Origin: M3007 sp964589365 | GTDB taxonomy: Bacteria; Bacteroidota; Bacteroidia; Chitinophagales; Saprospiraceae | NCBI GenBank assembly: GCA_964589365.1 | Contig: CAZPTQ010000114.1 | Location: 1 to 17,409, forward strand | Length of the DNA stretch: 17,409 nucleotides | Reading direction: 5' to 3' | In this document: positions 7,201 to 15,600 of the stretch, one piece after another | How the letters are laid out: every line of letters begins with the position of its first letter | Position numbering within the stretch: the stretch's first letter is position 1 | Notes under the pieces: model-generated | Told to the model about the DNA's origin: nothing | Seen by the model: only the letters and a program-made list of their open reading frames with translations | Databases searched by the model: none | Position numbers and translations under genes: made by a program

Positions 7201-9136
7201 TTTTACAGATAATCAACTATATGACTGGTACATCCCCAGCCAATCAGAGCGAAACAATTCAAAGATTGCTATAAGACTTCACGAGAAAATTACCAAATTC
7301 TCCATGATCCAAAATGAGCGCACCATACAAGACAATTTTGATGTGCTCATTAGTAGTCTGAACCTAAAGCGTGATACACGAACCCAATACTTTGAAAAAT
7401 ACACCCCAACGCTTAAGCGGGGGTTTATCCGAATGGTGTTAGCGCAGAACGATTTTTTGCATACAGAATATATCAAACTATTGGCCAACCCAGATTTAGC
7501 CAAGTTAATTAACCCGCCTTACACCCCTTCCTCCAACGGTATCTCGGTGGATTATAAATCAACGCAGTCCATCATCAACGAAAACGACCGAATTGACAAG
7601 TTTTACCTGATCCATCCTTATGGCGGGTTTGAAGAAGTCTCAATCTATGAACCCAAAAAACCCATACCCTTCACGCCCTCATTTTACCCAAATGTGCTGG
7701 TCAAAGAGGTCAGCAACCTGTTCATCGGCCTCGAGCTACTCATCCCCGGTGATACCCTTTCCCTGCTTATTCAACTTTCAGAAGGCAGCGAGCAAAATTT
7801 TGACGCATTGCCTCCAGCTGTAGAGTGGTTCTACCTTTCCAAAAATGAGTGGAAGCCCTTGGGGGCTGAAAAAATCATTTCAGATTCCACATTTGGGCTT
7901 CGGCGTACCGGGTTAATCCAGTTCGCCATTCCAAGAGATGCCTCTAACGGCAATACAGTCCTGGATGCCAAATACCACTGGCTCAGCGCGAAAGTGGTAG
8001 AAGGAACAGGTGAATCCATCGGTGCATTCGCCTCCATCAAATCCATCCGCGCTCAAGCCTTGGAAGCCGTCTTTGCCCCCACCGAGCGCAGCTACCTCAC
8101 ACGGCTGGAAAAGCCCCTGGATGCCCTCACCATTTCTAAACTCGAAACCAGTCGCTCCGCCGTCAAGAAAGTGGAGCAGCCTTTCGCCTCGTTTGGCGGG
8201 CGCAAGCCAGAGACCGATCCCGGCGAATACCACCGCCGCGTCAGCGAGCGGCTGCGACACAAAGACCGGGCTATCACTGCATGGGACTACGAGCACCTGC
8301 TCCTGGAGCAATACGGCCTGGTTGCGGTAGCCAAGTGCATCCCGCACACGCGCTACGAAGCATCGGGCGAATACCTTGTTCCCAGCGAACTCGCGCCCGG
8401 ATTTGTTTCCCTAGCGGTGGTACCGGATTTGTTGCGCCGACCCAATATGGTGCGCGAAGAACCTCGGTTCTCCCGTGGTGACCTTAATGAAATGCGCGAT
8501 TTCCTGCTGCCCAAAACCAACCTGTTCCTCCAACCGCAGCCCGCTACAGAAAACCCCGACGACGAAGACCATTTCCTGCAAGTCGTGAACCCGCAGTACG
8601 AACCCATCCACATCGCGCTCCGCGTGTGGCTTCGGCGTGGCGCTGACCAGCATCTTGCCAAATATCAAATCAATGAAGCCCTGCGTCGCTATCTCGCACC
8701 TTGGCTCTACGACGCCACACAAGGCCCCACCTTCGGACGAGATATCCGCCGTTCAAAACTGGTGCAACTGATTGAAAATCTCGATGCTGTGGATGTGATT
8801 CAGGAATTAAAGGTCTATCAATCCGCAACCGAAAAATTCCCAACGAACAGCCAGCCACTGGATGGGGGCTGGGAAGCCTTCGAGGTGCCTGGAACGGTCA
8901 TCAAGCCACAAACGGCCCGCTCAATTCTTACCACCGTTTCGCAGCATCAAATTGAAATCGCTACGGACAATACTGGAGGCACTGTTGCACCACGGATGGT
9001 GTCAGGGCCTCCTCTGACGTCGGTTTCAGAAAAAAAGGAGGCCGCTGTGCCACCAAAAATTGAATCGAAAACCGCTCGAAAGGTACCCGCCAAAGTCACA
9101 GCAAAATCTAAACCAAGCACCTCTAACCGCAAGTGA
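4229..9136 (+). CDS. large Afp11-like baseplate wedge protein (baseplate J-like C-terminus)
   Basis: The protein has 1635 residues. The N-terminus follows the Bacteroidota Afp11 pattern: LSPTHFRLDERSSQDLINAA (about 28-47), then a GDNWACFWEIENLTYMAILAALD segment. A central region (about 500-625) includes YPFGPTPKIGNRFYLGSTEIF. The conserved LKRGFIRMVLAQNDFLHTEY and NPPYTPSSNGISVDY motifs begin near residue 1061. A baseplate J-like part (about 1289-1530) includes RRVSERLRHKDRAITAWDYE and later ALRRYLAPW. It should form the wedge ring around the spike with Afp12 and gp25. Residues about 628-1060 are a variable, AT-rich module containing an immunoglobulin-like stretch (about 839-916). The last 35 residues are a Lys/Pro/Ser-rich basic tail. 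The stop overlaps the possible GTG start of the next gene. The start follows AAAA with no Shine-Dalgarno. The family call is confident; the insert's role is unknown. Confidence 0.9.
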   Translation: MPTQIHIKHPLRSNGSSQLSRLVKALSPTHFRLDERSSQDLINAAYQYAQMLRYHSPDSPAGDNWACFWEIENLTYMAILAALDTDQIRQDYEKIDLEFGLALEGQTNKKGKKSNSELEGQYFRLLLRYTRDTARRLERHYQTLREDIPLKGELLTLIRRDNDKRYDDPKDIEGALQQLIAWHKAWDDHLDFKAYRAFFQDPSRWGVRNLDEYHCILPDDSLNERDEIRGLFLRFFNALVAIKTRAQQLFDAESARLELPEDQDPRPIAPHIALFITFLNLFRHAQDSLNEIPQRHLDFYYDQVLCLQRRPADPDHAYLIFTLAKEFNNELVEKGTTLLAGKDDKGQPIKFETLEQWKVTRAEVVEVKGLNWSKGENKLLLSSKSGDLIVKEKEAFRGFADGLIPVSGTLGFAIASPQLILKEGERTIKLIFQTSAPLANDFFTTDSISAVSLTTDEGWKKIINSDAPSQARYVVQNNENNVFTISISLPRDYSPIVRLEELEEIYGFGPSEWPMVLVNVAPEWINEISVEEIMISVDVVGVREHLIIQTDQGVFDGVQTVYPFGPTPKIGNRFYLGSTEIFQKALSDLNVRFTWIAPPPNPPGFLSYYEHYTGYNSRNFPNLKIEFVDKATERESGVEFQVAREGILSGDTIFITVITPLSEPVDKILVKKDGIVNGLLINKKSGQDFFELQIPNTGFKGSLEYSVEDHEKRFNPVYFNLFQDGIISQNYDLFLNPKTIATEIWTEEIRIRLLNPEAVPANLSMTIEGQAAKTPIVKEGIAIFDVTTLPHKFTLKISPYTDLEITTHNFSEFDVFFQEPGSPLPPDVPVGFGTGEDFGTLNITLLRPDTTDLKFAGIPVIVNGVRYHTNDKGKIAVPGITDETVWSVEPSFHPNFQQISGTVSDKGPKDITITLWPINISYITEIALQDTQLVTVDFRDTELQIWRNNGNFFALTEASTSNDKRRVVLPIPELRNYLVIQNKNFQIAYTDFTDNQLYDWYIPSQSERNNSKIAIRLHEKITKFSMIQNERTIQDNFDVLISSLNLKRDTRTQYFEKYTPTLKRGFIRMVLAQNDFLHTEYIKLLANPDLAKLINPPYTPSSNGISVDYKSTQSIINENDRIDKFYLIHPYGGFEEVSIYEPKKPIPFTPSFYPNVLVKEVSNLFIGLELLIPGDTLSLLIQLSEGSEQNFDALPPAVEWFYLSKNEWKPLGAEKIISDSTFGLRRTGLIQFAIPRDASNGNTVLDAKYHWLSAKVVEGTGESIGAFASIKSIRAQALEAVFAPTERSYLTRLEKPLDALTISKLETSRSAVKKVEQPFASFGGRKPETDPGEYHRRVSERLRHKDRAITAWDYEHLLLEQYGLVAVAKCIPHTRYEASGEYLVPSELAPGFVSLAVVPDLLRRPNMVREEPRFSRGDLNEMRDFLLPKTNLFLQPQPATENPDDEDHFLQVVNPQYEPIHIALRVWLRRGADQHLAKYQINEALRRYLAPWLYDATQGPTFGRDIRRSKLVQLIENLDAVDVIQELKVYQSATEKFPTNSQPLDGGWEAFEVPGTVIKPQTARSILTTVSQHQIEIATDNTGGTVAPRMVSGPPLTSVSEKKEAAVPPKIESKTARKVPAKVTAKSKPSTSNRK

Positions 9137-9138
9137 TC

Positions 9139-12100
9139 ATGCAAGCCAGCAACGCCATCATAAACGTCATACCCAAGGGCCGCCCCGAGCACATCAGTCT
9201 CGACTTCGATCGCTTGCGTGCCGAGGGCATCCGTCATTTGGAAAACCTCGCTACCGAGATCTGGACGGATTTCAACGCCCACGATCCCGGTATCACCCTG
9301 CTTGAGCTACTTTGCTATGCCATTACCGACCTTGGGTACCGCACCCGAATGTTGCCCATCCAGGACATTGCAGCCGGGCAGAGCGGTGAAAAACCCTGGT
9401 TCGACGCACACGAGATACTGCCCGTATCGCCCGTGACCGCATACGATTTGCGCAAGATTCTGATAGATATGGAAGGGGTAAAAAACGCGTGGCTCGAACG
9501 GGCGAAGCCTCAGGATTTTCTGATCAAAGACTTTAAAGGAGGCGGCAAGTATTTGAAAAAGAACCCGCCATTTAAGGTTACGTTGCCCGATGGCGAAGAC
9601 CTGAAAATTGTAGCGAAACACTTCGCTAAGCAGTTTGGGGCCGTGGCAGGCCATGGTTTTGCGGCGGCAGTTGCCCAGTTTAGGCGTTCGGTTGAACAAT
9701 TTAATCAGCAATCCTTCCCCAATCAGTTGAAGCTGATTGCAAAATTTCAGGAAAATTTTGGATCGAAAATAACTGATTACATACTCTGCCATTTCGGCCA
9801 TTTTCATCAGGAAAAATTTAACCCCAATGACCCCAANNNNNNNNNNNNNNNNNNNNNNNNNNNNNNNNNNNNNNNNNNNNNNNNNNNNNNNNNNNNNNNN
9901 NNNNNNNNNNNNNNNNNNNNNNNNNNNNNNNNNNNNAATGACCCCAATGACCCTAATGACAATAATGACCCCAAAGATGCCCTCCCCCTCAACGGCATCT
10001 ACCGCGTCCTGCTCGAGCTCGACGACCATCTTGACCCCGCCAGCGAAAAAGTGTGCAAGCGCTATACCACCCGTGCCCGCCGCCGACTACACCAAGACCG
10101 TGGTATTTGCCAAGACTACCTCCAACCCGAAGTGGTGCAAAACTGGCCGTATTGCATTTGCCTTGACCTTGAGGTAGACCCTGATAGGAACGAAAAAGAA
10201 GTGGCTGCTGAAGTGCTCTACCGCATCCAAGAATTCCTTGTGCCTACCGTGCGCTCCTACAATTTCAAGCAAATGCAACAACGCGGCTTGCCCTGCGACC
10301 AGATTTTCAATGGCCCATTGCTCACAAACGGTTTCATCCCCGACGACGAACTCAAAGCCTCTGCCCGGCTGCCGCGCTACATCTACCGGTCTGATTTGCA
10401 GCGCATTGCCTCAGAAACTCCGGGAGTGCTCGACGTCCGCGACCTGCGTCTTAAAGTACCCGATGGCACCGCTTACAGCGACACTTGGCAAATTCCGGTT
10501 GTACCAGGCGATTCGCCTTTGCTAAACACTCCTTCTCCATATCCCAGCGACCCAAGCGACCCCAACTACCCGCCCGGCAACCTCAAGCCCTTGCTCGATC
10601 CTTGCTGCAGCAAAGTCACCATCCACCGCAACGGATTGGTAAATCGGTTGACCGGCCATACCCTTGAGGATCAGTACAAGACCTTGCGCATGGCGCGCCA
10701 ATCGCTTGCCAATGAAGACCCTGGAGGCCCAGAAGTACAGAACGGGGTGTTCCGCAACGACCTGAACGACTTTGTGAGCATCCAATACGATCTGCCGGAC
10801 ATCTACAGTGTTGGCAACAACCAACCCCGTCCCGGACACATATTTCCCGCCAAACAGCTGCAAGCCTACCTGCTTTTTTACGATCAAATATTGGCGGGCT
10901 ATCTCGCCCAACTCGGCCAAGTACGGCGCTTATTTGCCGTGGATCAAAACCCCGCCGACCCGACTATGGTGCTCCAACCCCTGTTCGAGGTGCCGGGAGC
11001 GAAGGAACTAATGGGCGATTTCGCCGACATGGTTTTCCCATCCGATGCACTTTTGTCGGTCGAGCTGGCGGTAAATTCTGACAAATCGGTTTTGGAAAAA
11101 CAACTCCAGAACCTCAAAATAGCGCTTTTAGAGGCCAAAGACGAGGCTATGATAAAGTCCCTTGAAATCGGAATAAAAGATGCCCAATTGCAATTGGGAC
11201 AATTAGAACAAATCCCTGAATTGCTGCAACCCTTTGTTGGAAAAACGTTCAAAAACGGGCTTTCCCAATTGCGCGCTGAATTGGAAAATGTACTGGGCGC
11301 AAAATATTTTGCAGCATACGGCCTTGTGGCAGAAGACACTGTTTGGCAATATTTTACAGCGCAAAAAAACAACAACCTCGTGCAGTTGCTGGACAAAATA
11401 GCCGACCCATTGGCCCACCGTCAACAACGGCGCAACCGCCTGCTCGACCACCTGATCGCCCGTTTTGGAGAGTCATTCAGCGAGTACGTTGCCACCCTCT
11501 CCAGGCCCGATGCCGACCCGGAAGACAACCCTTGGCGGCAGGATTTCTCAGAATATCTCCGGGATAAAGCCAGCTTTCTCCAGACCATCCACACAACCGG
11601 CACAGCTCGAGGAAGTGGCTTCGACTACCGTTTGCACGACCAATATGAAAAGCCCGATGTGTGGAACAGCAACAACGTCTCTGGTCTGCAAAAGCGCGTG
11701 TGCCGACTGCTCGGCATTGGCTCGTTTCGCTCGCGCTCGTTGCTAGGCACCTTGCCTTACCGGGTTGAAGTGGTATCGCGGCCAAACCGTCAGGGGGCAC
11801 CTGTTCATTATGTGCAACTCGAAAGTCGGGAAGAAGCTGGAGCAAAGCGTCTAAACCCCTTGCGGCCTGGCCCTATTATGCGAAGTAATTCGTTCAAAAG
11901 CAAAGCGTTGGCCGAGAAATTTCAATTGCTTGTTTACCAAAATATTTGGCAAAAAGATTTTCTCAAAGGAAGAAATATTGAGGGCGATATAGCGCATTCT
12001 GAAGTTTATTTTGACTACTCGTTTAAGGTTCCAATTGGAGACAAAGAGGTAATTTACGAATTGAAATGTGAGCCAATACCAGAGGAAGCCCTTGACACCT

Positions 12101-12573
12101 TCCTCAGCGATTTGAGGGACCTGGTGAAACCGCAATCTGCGCAAGACCAAGAAGGATTCCACCTCGTGGAGCATATCCTGTTGCGCCCTGACGACGAGCG
12201 CGACGAACTGCTCCAGCTTCCGCTCGGTTGCTACCTCGACGAAACGCCCCGCGACCCATACTCTTTCTGGCTCACCGTAGTGCTGCCCAAGGAGGCCGGG
12301 CGTTTTGAATACGAAGATTTCCAACAGTTCGTAGAACAGAGCTTCCGACGAGAATCCCCGGCACACCTCGCCCTGCGCTTTTGCTGGGTCACCCGTGAGC
12401 AACTGCTTCATTTTGAGCCCCTTTTCGAGGCTTGGCTGGAAGCCAAAGCGCGTTGCAGCCCTGAGGAATGTCATGTGACCGATGCAGCCAACAATCTTAT
12501 CAAGTGGCTCAACGAAACAACCTGTAGCTGTGCCTGCGAGCAACAGTTGGAGCAGAAATCACCTTGCGCGTGA
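9139..12573 (+). CDS. Afp12-like baseplate protein, interrupted by an assembly gap
   Basis: The protein is about 1144 residues as written, including 34 unknown codons. The N-terminus carries EIWTDFNAHDPGITLLELLC (residues 40-59) followed by YAITDLGYR, the signature opening of Afp12/Pvc12-type wedge proteins. KQLQAYLLFYDQILAGYLAQL (about 572-592) and GFHLVEHILLRP (about 1006-1017) are the other family landmarks. With the Afp11-like neighbour it should form the outer baseplate wedge that couples target contact to sheath contraction. I prefer the ATG at 9139, two bases after the upstream stop; GTG at 9133 in the same frame would overlap that stop. Odd features are the undetermined Asn-Asp-Pro repeat (from about residue 230), a Glu/Lys/Gln helical insert at about 645-697, and a Cys-rich C-terminus with four cysteines in the last 17 residues. 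The gap keeps the frame as drawn, but its true length is unknown. Confidence 0.9.
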   Translation: MQASNAIINVIPKGRPEHISLDFDRLRAEGIRHLENLATEIWTDFNAHDPGITLLELLCYAITDLGYRTRMLPIQDIAAGQSGEKPWFDAHEILPVSPVTAYDLRKILIDMEGVKNAWLERAKPQDFLIKDFKGGGKYLKKNPPFKVTLPDGEDLKIVAKHFAKQFGAVAGHGFAAAVAQFRRSVEQFNQQSFPNQLKLIAKFQENFGSKITDYILCHFGHFHQEKFNPNDPXXXXXXXXXXXXXXXXXXXXXXXXXXXXXXXXXXNDPNDPNDNNDPKDALPLNGIYRVLLELDDHLDPASEKVCKRYTTRARRRLHQDRGICQDYLQPEVVQNWPYCICLDLEVDPDRNEKEVAAEVLYRIQEFLVPTVRSYNFKQMQQRGLPCDQIFNGPLLTNGFIPDDELKASARLPRYIYRSDLQRIASETPGVLDVRDLRLKVPDGTAYSDTWQIPVVPGDSPLLNTPSPYPSDPSDPNYPPGNLKPLLDPCCSKVTIHRNGLVNRLTGHTLEDQYKTLRMARQSLANEDPGGPEVQNGVFRNDLNDFVSIQYDLPDIYSVGNNQPRPGHIFPAKQLQAYLLFYDQILAGYLAQLGQVRRLFAVDQNPADPTMVLQPLFEVPGAKELMGDFADMVFPSDALLSVELAVNSDKSVLEKQLQNLKIALLEAKDEAMIKSLEIGIKDAQLQLGQLEQIPELLQPFVGKTFKNGLSQLRAELENVLGAKYFAAYGLVAEDTVWQYFTAQKNNNLVQLLDKIADPLAHRQQRRNRLLDHLIARFGESFSEYVATLSRPDADPEDNPWRQDFSEYLRDKASFLQTIHTTGTARGSGFDYRLHDQYEKPDVWNSNNVSGLQKRVCRLLGIGSFRSRSLLGTLPYRVEVVSRPNRQGAPVHYVQLESREEAGAKRLNPLRPGPIMRSNSFKSKALAEKFQLLVYQNIWQKDFLKGRNIEGDIAHSEVYFDYSFKVPIGDKEVIYELKCEPIPEEALDTFLSDLRDLVKPQSAQDQEGFHLVEHILLRPDDERDELLQLPLGCYLDETPRDPYSFWLTVVLPKEAGRFEYEDFQQFVEQSFRRESPAHLALRFCWVTREQLLHFEPLFEAWLEAKARCSPEECHVTDAANNLIKWLNETTCSCACEQQLEQKSPCA
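9826..9972 (+). repeat. 9-bp minisatellite encoding Asn-Asp-Pro repeats, mostly hidden by the gap
   Basis: The unit AATGACCCC is seen once at 9826-9834, with a further AA at 9835-9836. After the gap come AATGACCCC (9937), AATGACCCT (9946), AATGACAAT (9955) and AATGACCCC (9964). All units lie in the coding frame and read Asn-Asp-Pro, with one Asn-Asp-Asn variant. The array then degrades into Lys-Asp-Ala. Both edges of the unresolved segment end inside the array, so the gap is best explained as an assembler failing on a longer perfect repeat. The protein region is an acidic, flexible linker within the Afp12-like protein. Confidence 0.9.
9837..9936. other. assembly gap (100 Ns)
   Basis: Exactly 100 undetermined bases lie inside the Afp12-like gene. 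The round number suggests a placeholder rather than a measured length. The flanking frame is preserved (2 known bases plus 100 N equals 34 codons). However, 100 does not fit the 9-base periodicity of the flanking array: completing the cut unit takes 7 bases, leaving 93, which is not a multiple of 9. Protein length here should not be trusted. Confidence 0.98.
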
Positions 12574-12586
12574 ACGAATTACGCCT

Positions 12587-12619
12587 AAACCTATAAGGTT
12601 TTTCAAACCTTATAGGTTT
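12587..12619. repeat. perfect 15-bp inverted repeat with nested palindromes
   Basis: AAACCTATAAGGTTT (12587-12601) and AAACCTTATAGGTTT (12605-12619) are exact reverse complements around a TTC loop. Each arm is itself a smaller palindrome, AAACCT and AGGTTT around ATA or TAT, so the element can fold as one long hairpin or as two small ones. It lies 13 bases after the Afp12-like stop and 51 bases before the next ATG. The stem is AT-rich and no long T-run follows, so strong intrinsic termination is doubtful. I recall similar AACCTATAAGGTT palindromes as dispersed repeats in Bacteroidota genomes. Partial transcription attenuation before the giant gene is possible. Confidence 0.85.
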
Positions 12620-12670
12620 CCGAACCAAATAAACTAACTAAAATCCGAGAACCCACCAATCACCATCGTC

Positions 12671-15600
12671 ATGGCAAAAAGGACAGCCGCAGCAGAAAGC
12701 AACACCCCCTTGGAGCAACTCGACGCGCTCCATAAAATATTCCTCGACCGGTTCAACCGAAACTCGGTGCCGATGGGCGAACAGCTCACTTCAGTGCTTG
12801 GGCTTTTGCAGGAGATGTTCGGCGACATCAACAAGCAACTAGAAGACGACGATAAAAAATTGGCCGAACTCGAAGCCTTGCTGAAGAAGGCCGAGGAAAT
12901 CCTCAAACGTCTTGAAGGCATCAATCTCGACGAACTCGATCCCGAAAAAATAAAGCAGCGGGTGCTTACTGCATTGGCCGCTTGGCAAGCCGAAGTGAAG
13001 GCCGAGTTGGATGCGCTGCGCGGTGAAGACCAAAAGCAAAATGCTCGGCTCGACAAATTGGAGAGCGAGCTTGCAGCATTGCAACAAAAAGTCGAAAGCA
13101 TTGATTTTGCAAATCTTGATCCGGAAAAAATAAAGCAAAAAGTACTGGATGCGCTCGCCAACTGGCGCAATGAAGTCGGCAACGCATTGCTCACTATTCA
13201 GACCGAACTCCGTGCACTGGCCGATAAAATAAACGTGCTTGAACAAGGTTTGGCAGCACTGACAGAAAAGGTAAACGGAATTGATGTTGACCCGGAAAAA
13301 ATCAAACAGCGAGTGCTCGATGCCCTGGCTGGTTGGCAAAAGCAATTAAGTTCCTCGCTGGAAAAGATCGAGGCAAGCCTCTCGACCCTTGCAGCCCGTG
13401 TTGCCACGCTGGAATCATGGCGCCCAACTGTGGATACCCGCCTAGACGACCATGGCAAACACCTGACAAAACACGACGGCGACATAGCAAAGTTAGCCGC
13501 TGATCTCAAAGCATTGGGAGATGAAGTAGACCGCATCATCGCAAAAGGAGGTGCCGATCCCGAAGACATCAAAAACCGCGTCCTGGCCGCTCTTGAAGCT
13601 TGGAAGAACGACATTTCAGATAAAATTACGGCCCTCACAGAGCGAATGACAAAAGGGGAGGCAGGCATTCAGCAGCACGAAAAATGGATACTGGAGCTTC
13701 AAAAACAGGTGGCCGATATCCTGAAAAATCCTGGCGGCGGAATCGTTGACCCTGAGGACATCAAAAACCGTGTGTTAGCGGCTTTAGCAGAATGGAAAAA
13801 GAAAGTGGACGATGAAGTAACCGCATTGAAAAACCGCCTCACCGAAGACGAAAAAACCATTCAGGTACAAGGAAACGCGATTTCCGATTTGATCCAAAAA
13901 GTGGAGGGGATTTTGAAAAAAATCCCTGAACTGGAAACAGTCCGGGGCGAACTGCTGCTCTCCCTCCAGTTTGTAAAAACACAGCTGGAAGAGCGTTTGG
14001 GCAAGTTGGAGCAAGAACTGGCCGCACAAGTGAAGCGGTTGGATGCCCGGATTTCGGCCATCGAAACAACAGGCATTGACCCTGACGATGTTCGGAAAAT
14101 CATCGAAGAGGAGTTCAAAGAATGGAAGTTGGAAATCGAAGCGAAGTTTGCTTCCAAAACAGACCTGGCTGCACTGCAAACCGCGCTCAATGATCTAATT
14201 AATCGCGTGGATGCCCTTAAAACCGATGGCCTCAACGCAGAACAGGTAAAGGCGCTCCTGCACGCTGAACTGGACGTTTGGCGCAAGGCGACCGATTTGG
14301 CAATTGCCAATCTGGTAGCGCGAGTAGGTAAGATTGAAGGCGATTTGGCTGCGTTCGATTCACGCTTGGGTGGTGCCGAGCTGGCCATTGAAAAACTCAA
14401 AAACAACCTCGCCGGGCTACAAAAATTGGTGGAGGAAAAATTGAAAAGCGGCGCAAACCCAGAGGAAGTAAAAGAACTGGTGCTCTCTGAACTGGCCAAG
14501 TTGCGCGACGAAGTGAACGACCGATTGCATTCGGCAGAGAAAAGAATAATGCTGCTCAAATCCAACCTCGAACAGCTTAGAGAGGCATTGGAGAAACTCG
14601 CTGCCAACACTCCAAGCGCCGAAGCTATCAGAACCCAAATCTTGCTCTTGCTTGCCAAATGGCAAGCTGATTTAGAACGAAACTTTGCCGACCTGAAGGG
14701 GGATGTCAAAAAAGACCTCAAAGACTTGCGCTATGGATTGGACGAACTGGAAAAGCGGGTGAACGAAATCGTACTCACAGGCGGCACACCCGCCGACGTG
14801 GAGGAGCGCATCCGAAAGGCTATCGAAGCATGGGAGGCAAAACTCGTGCGCGAACTGGATGCTATCCGCAGGCGCAATGAAGAAGACCGGATTGGGATAC
14901 TAACCCTCCGCGATTTACTAGCCACGCTTCAGGAGCGGGTGAGAATTCTGGAAGTCCAGGACTTTGGCAAAGCCATCAAAGACCTTGGTGACAAATTGGT
15001 CAAAATTGGAAAGGAAGCCAAAGACGCCAAGGAAAAGGCGGAAGACCTCTCCGAAGATTTGGAAAAACTGACCAAGCAAGGTGGACTGCTGGACGTATTG
15101 CAAAAACATTTGAATATACTCAGCCAGCATTCAAAAAACTGGGTCAACAAAGAAGACGTCCAGACCTTGATTGAGGAAGCATTGAAAGACATCGAGGCCT
15201 GCAAAAAAGATTTGTGCGAACAAATCAAAGCCTTGGAAACCAAACAATTGGAACAAGAAAATGCGATACGGGATTTGACAGAAGCGGATGAAAAACTGAG
15301 GGATGATTTTGAAAAAAAGACCGAAGAACTAGAAGAAAGAATTGGACAAGTGGGTGTGCTGATGGCAGAAGCCGACGATGAGCTGGAAGGCAAAATAAAG
15401 GATGCTGAAAAGGACGCGAAGGAATACGCCCGCGACCGGGACCAGGACTTGGAAAACAAACTTGACAGGCGCCTCGACAAGGCAGAACGGCGTATTGAAA
15501 AAGCAGAAGAACGGCTCGAAGATGACGATGAGCGCGACGAAGCACAACGCCTGCGCATCGAAGACCTGCAACGCCAAATTGACGAATGGCAGCCCGACCC

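Noticed and set aside
9133..9138. GTG at 9133 as the start of the Afp12-like gene
   Set aside because: Possible, since it would overlap the upstream stop, but an ATG two codons later is the more usual choice and costs only two residues.
9837..9936. A frameshift or broken Afp12 gene at the gap
   Set aside because: Family motifs continue in the same frame on both sides and the flanking repeat units are in phase with the codons, so the gene is most likely intact with an unsequenced repeat.
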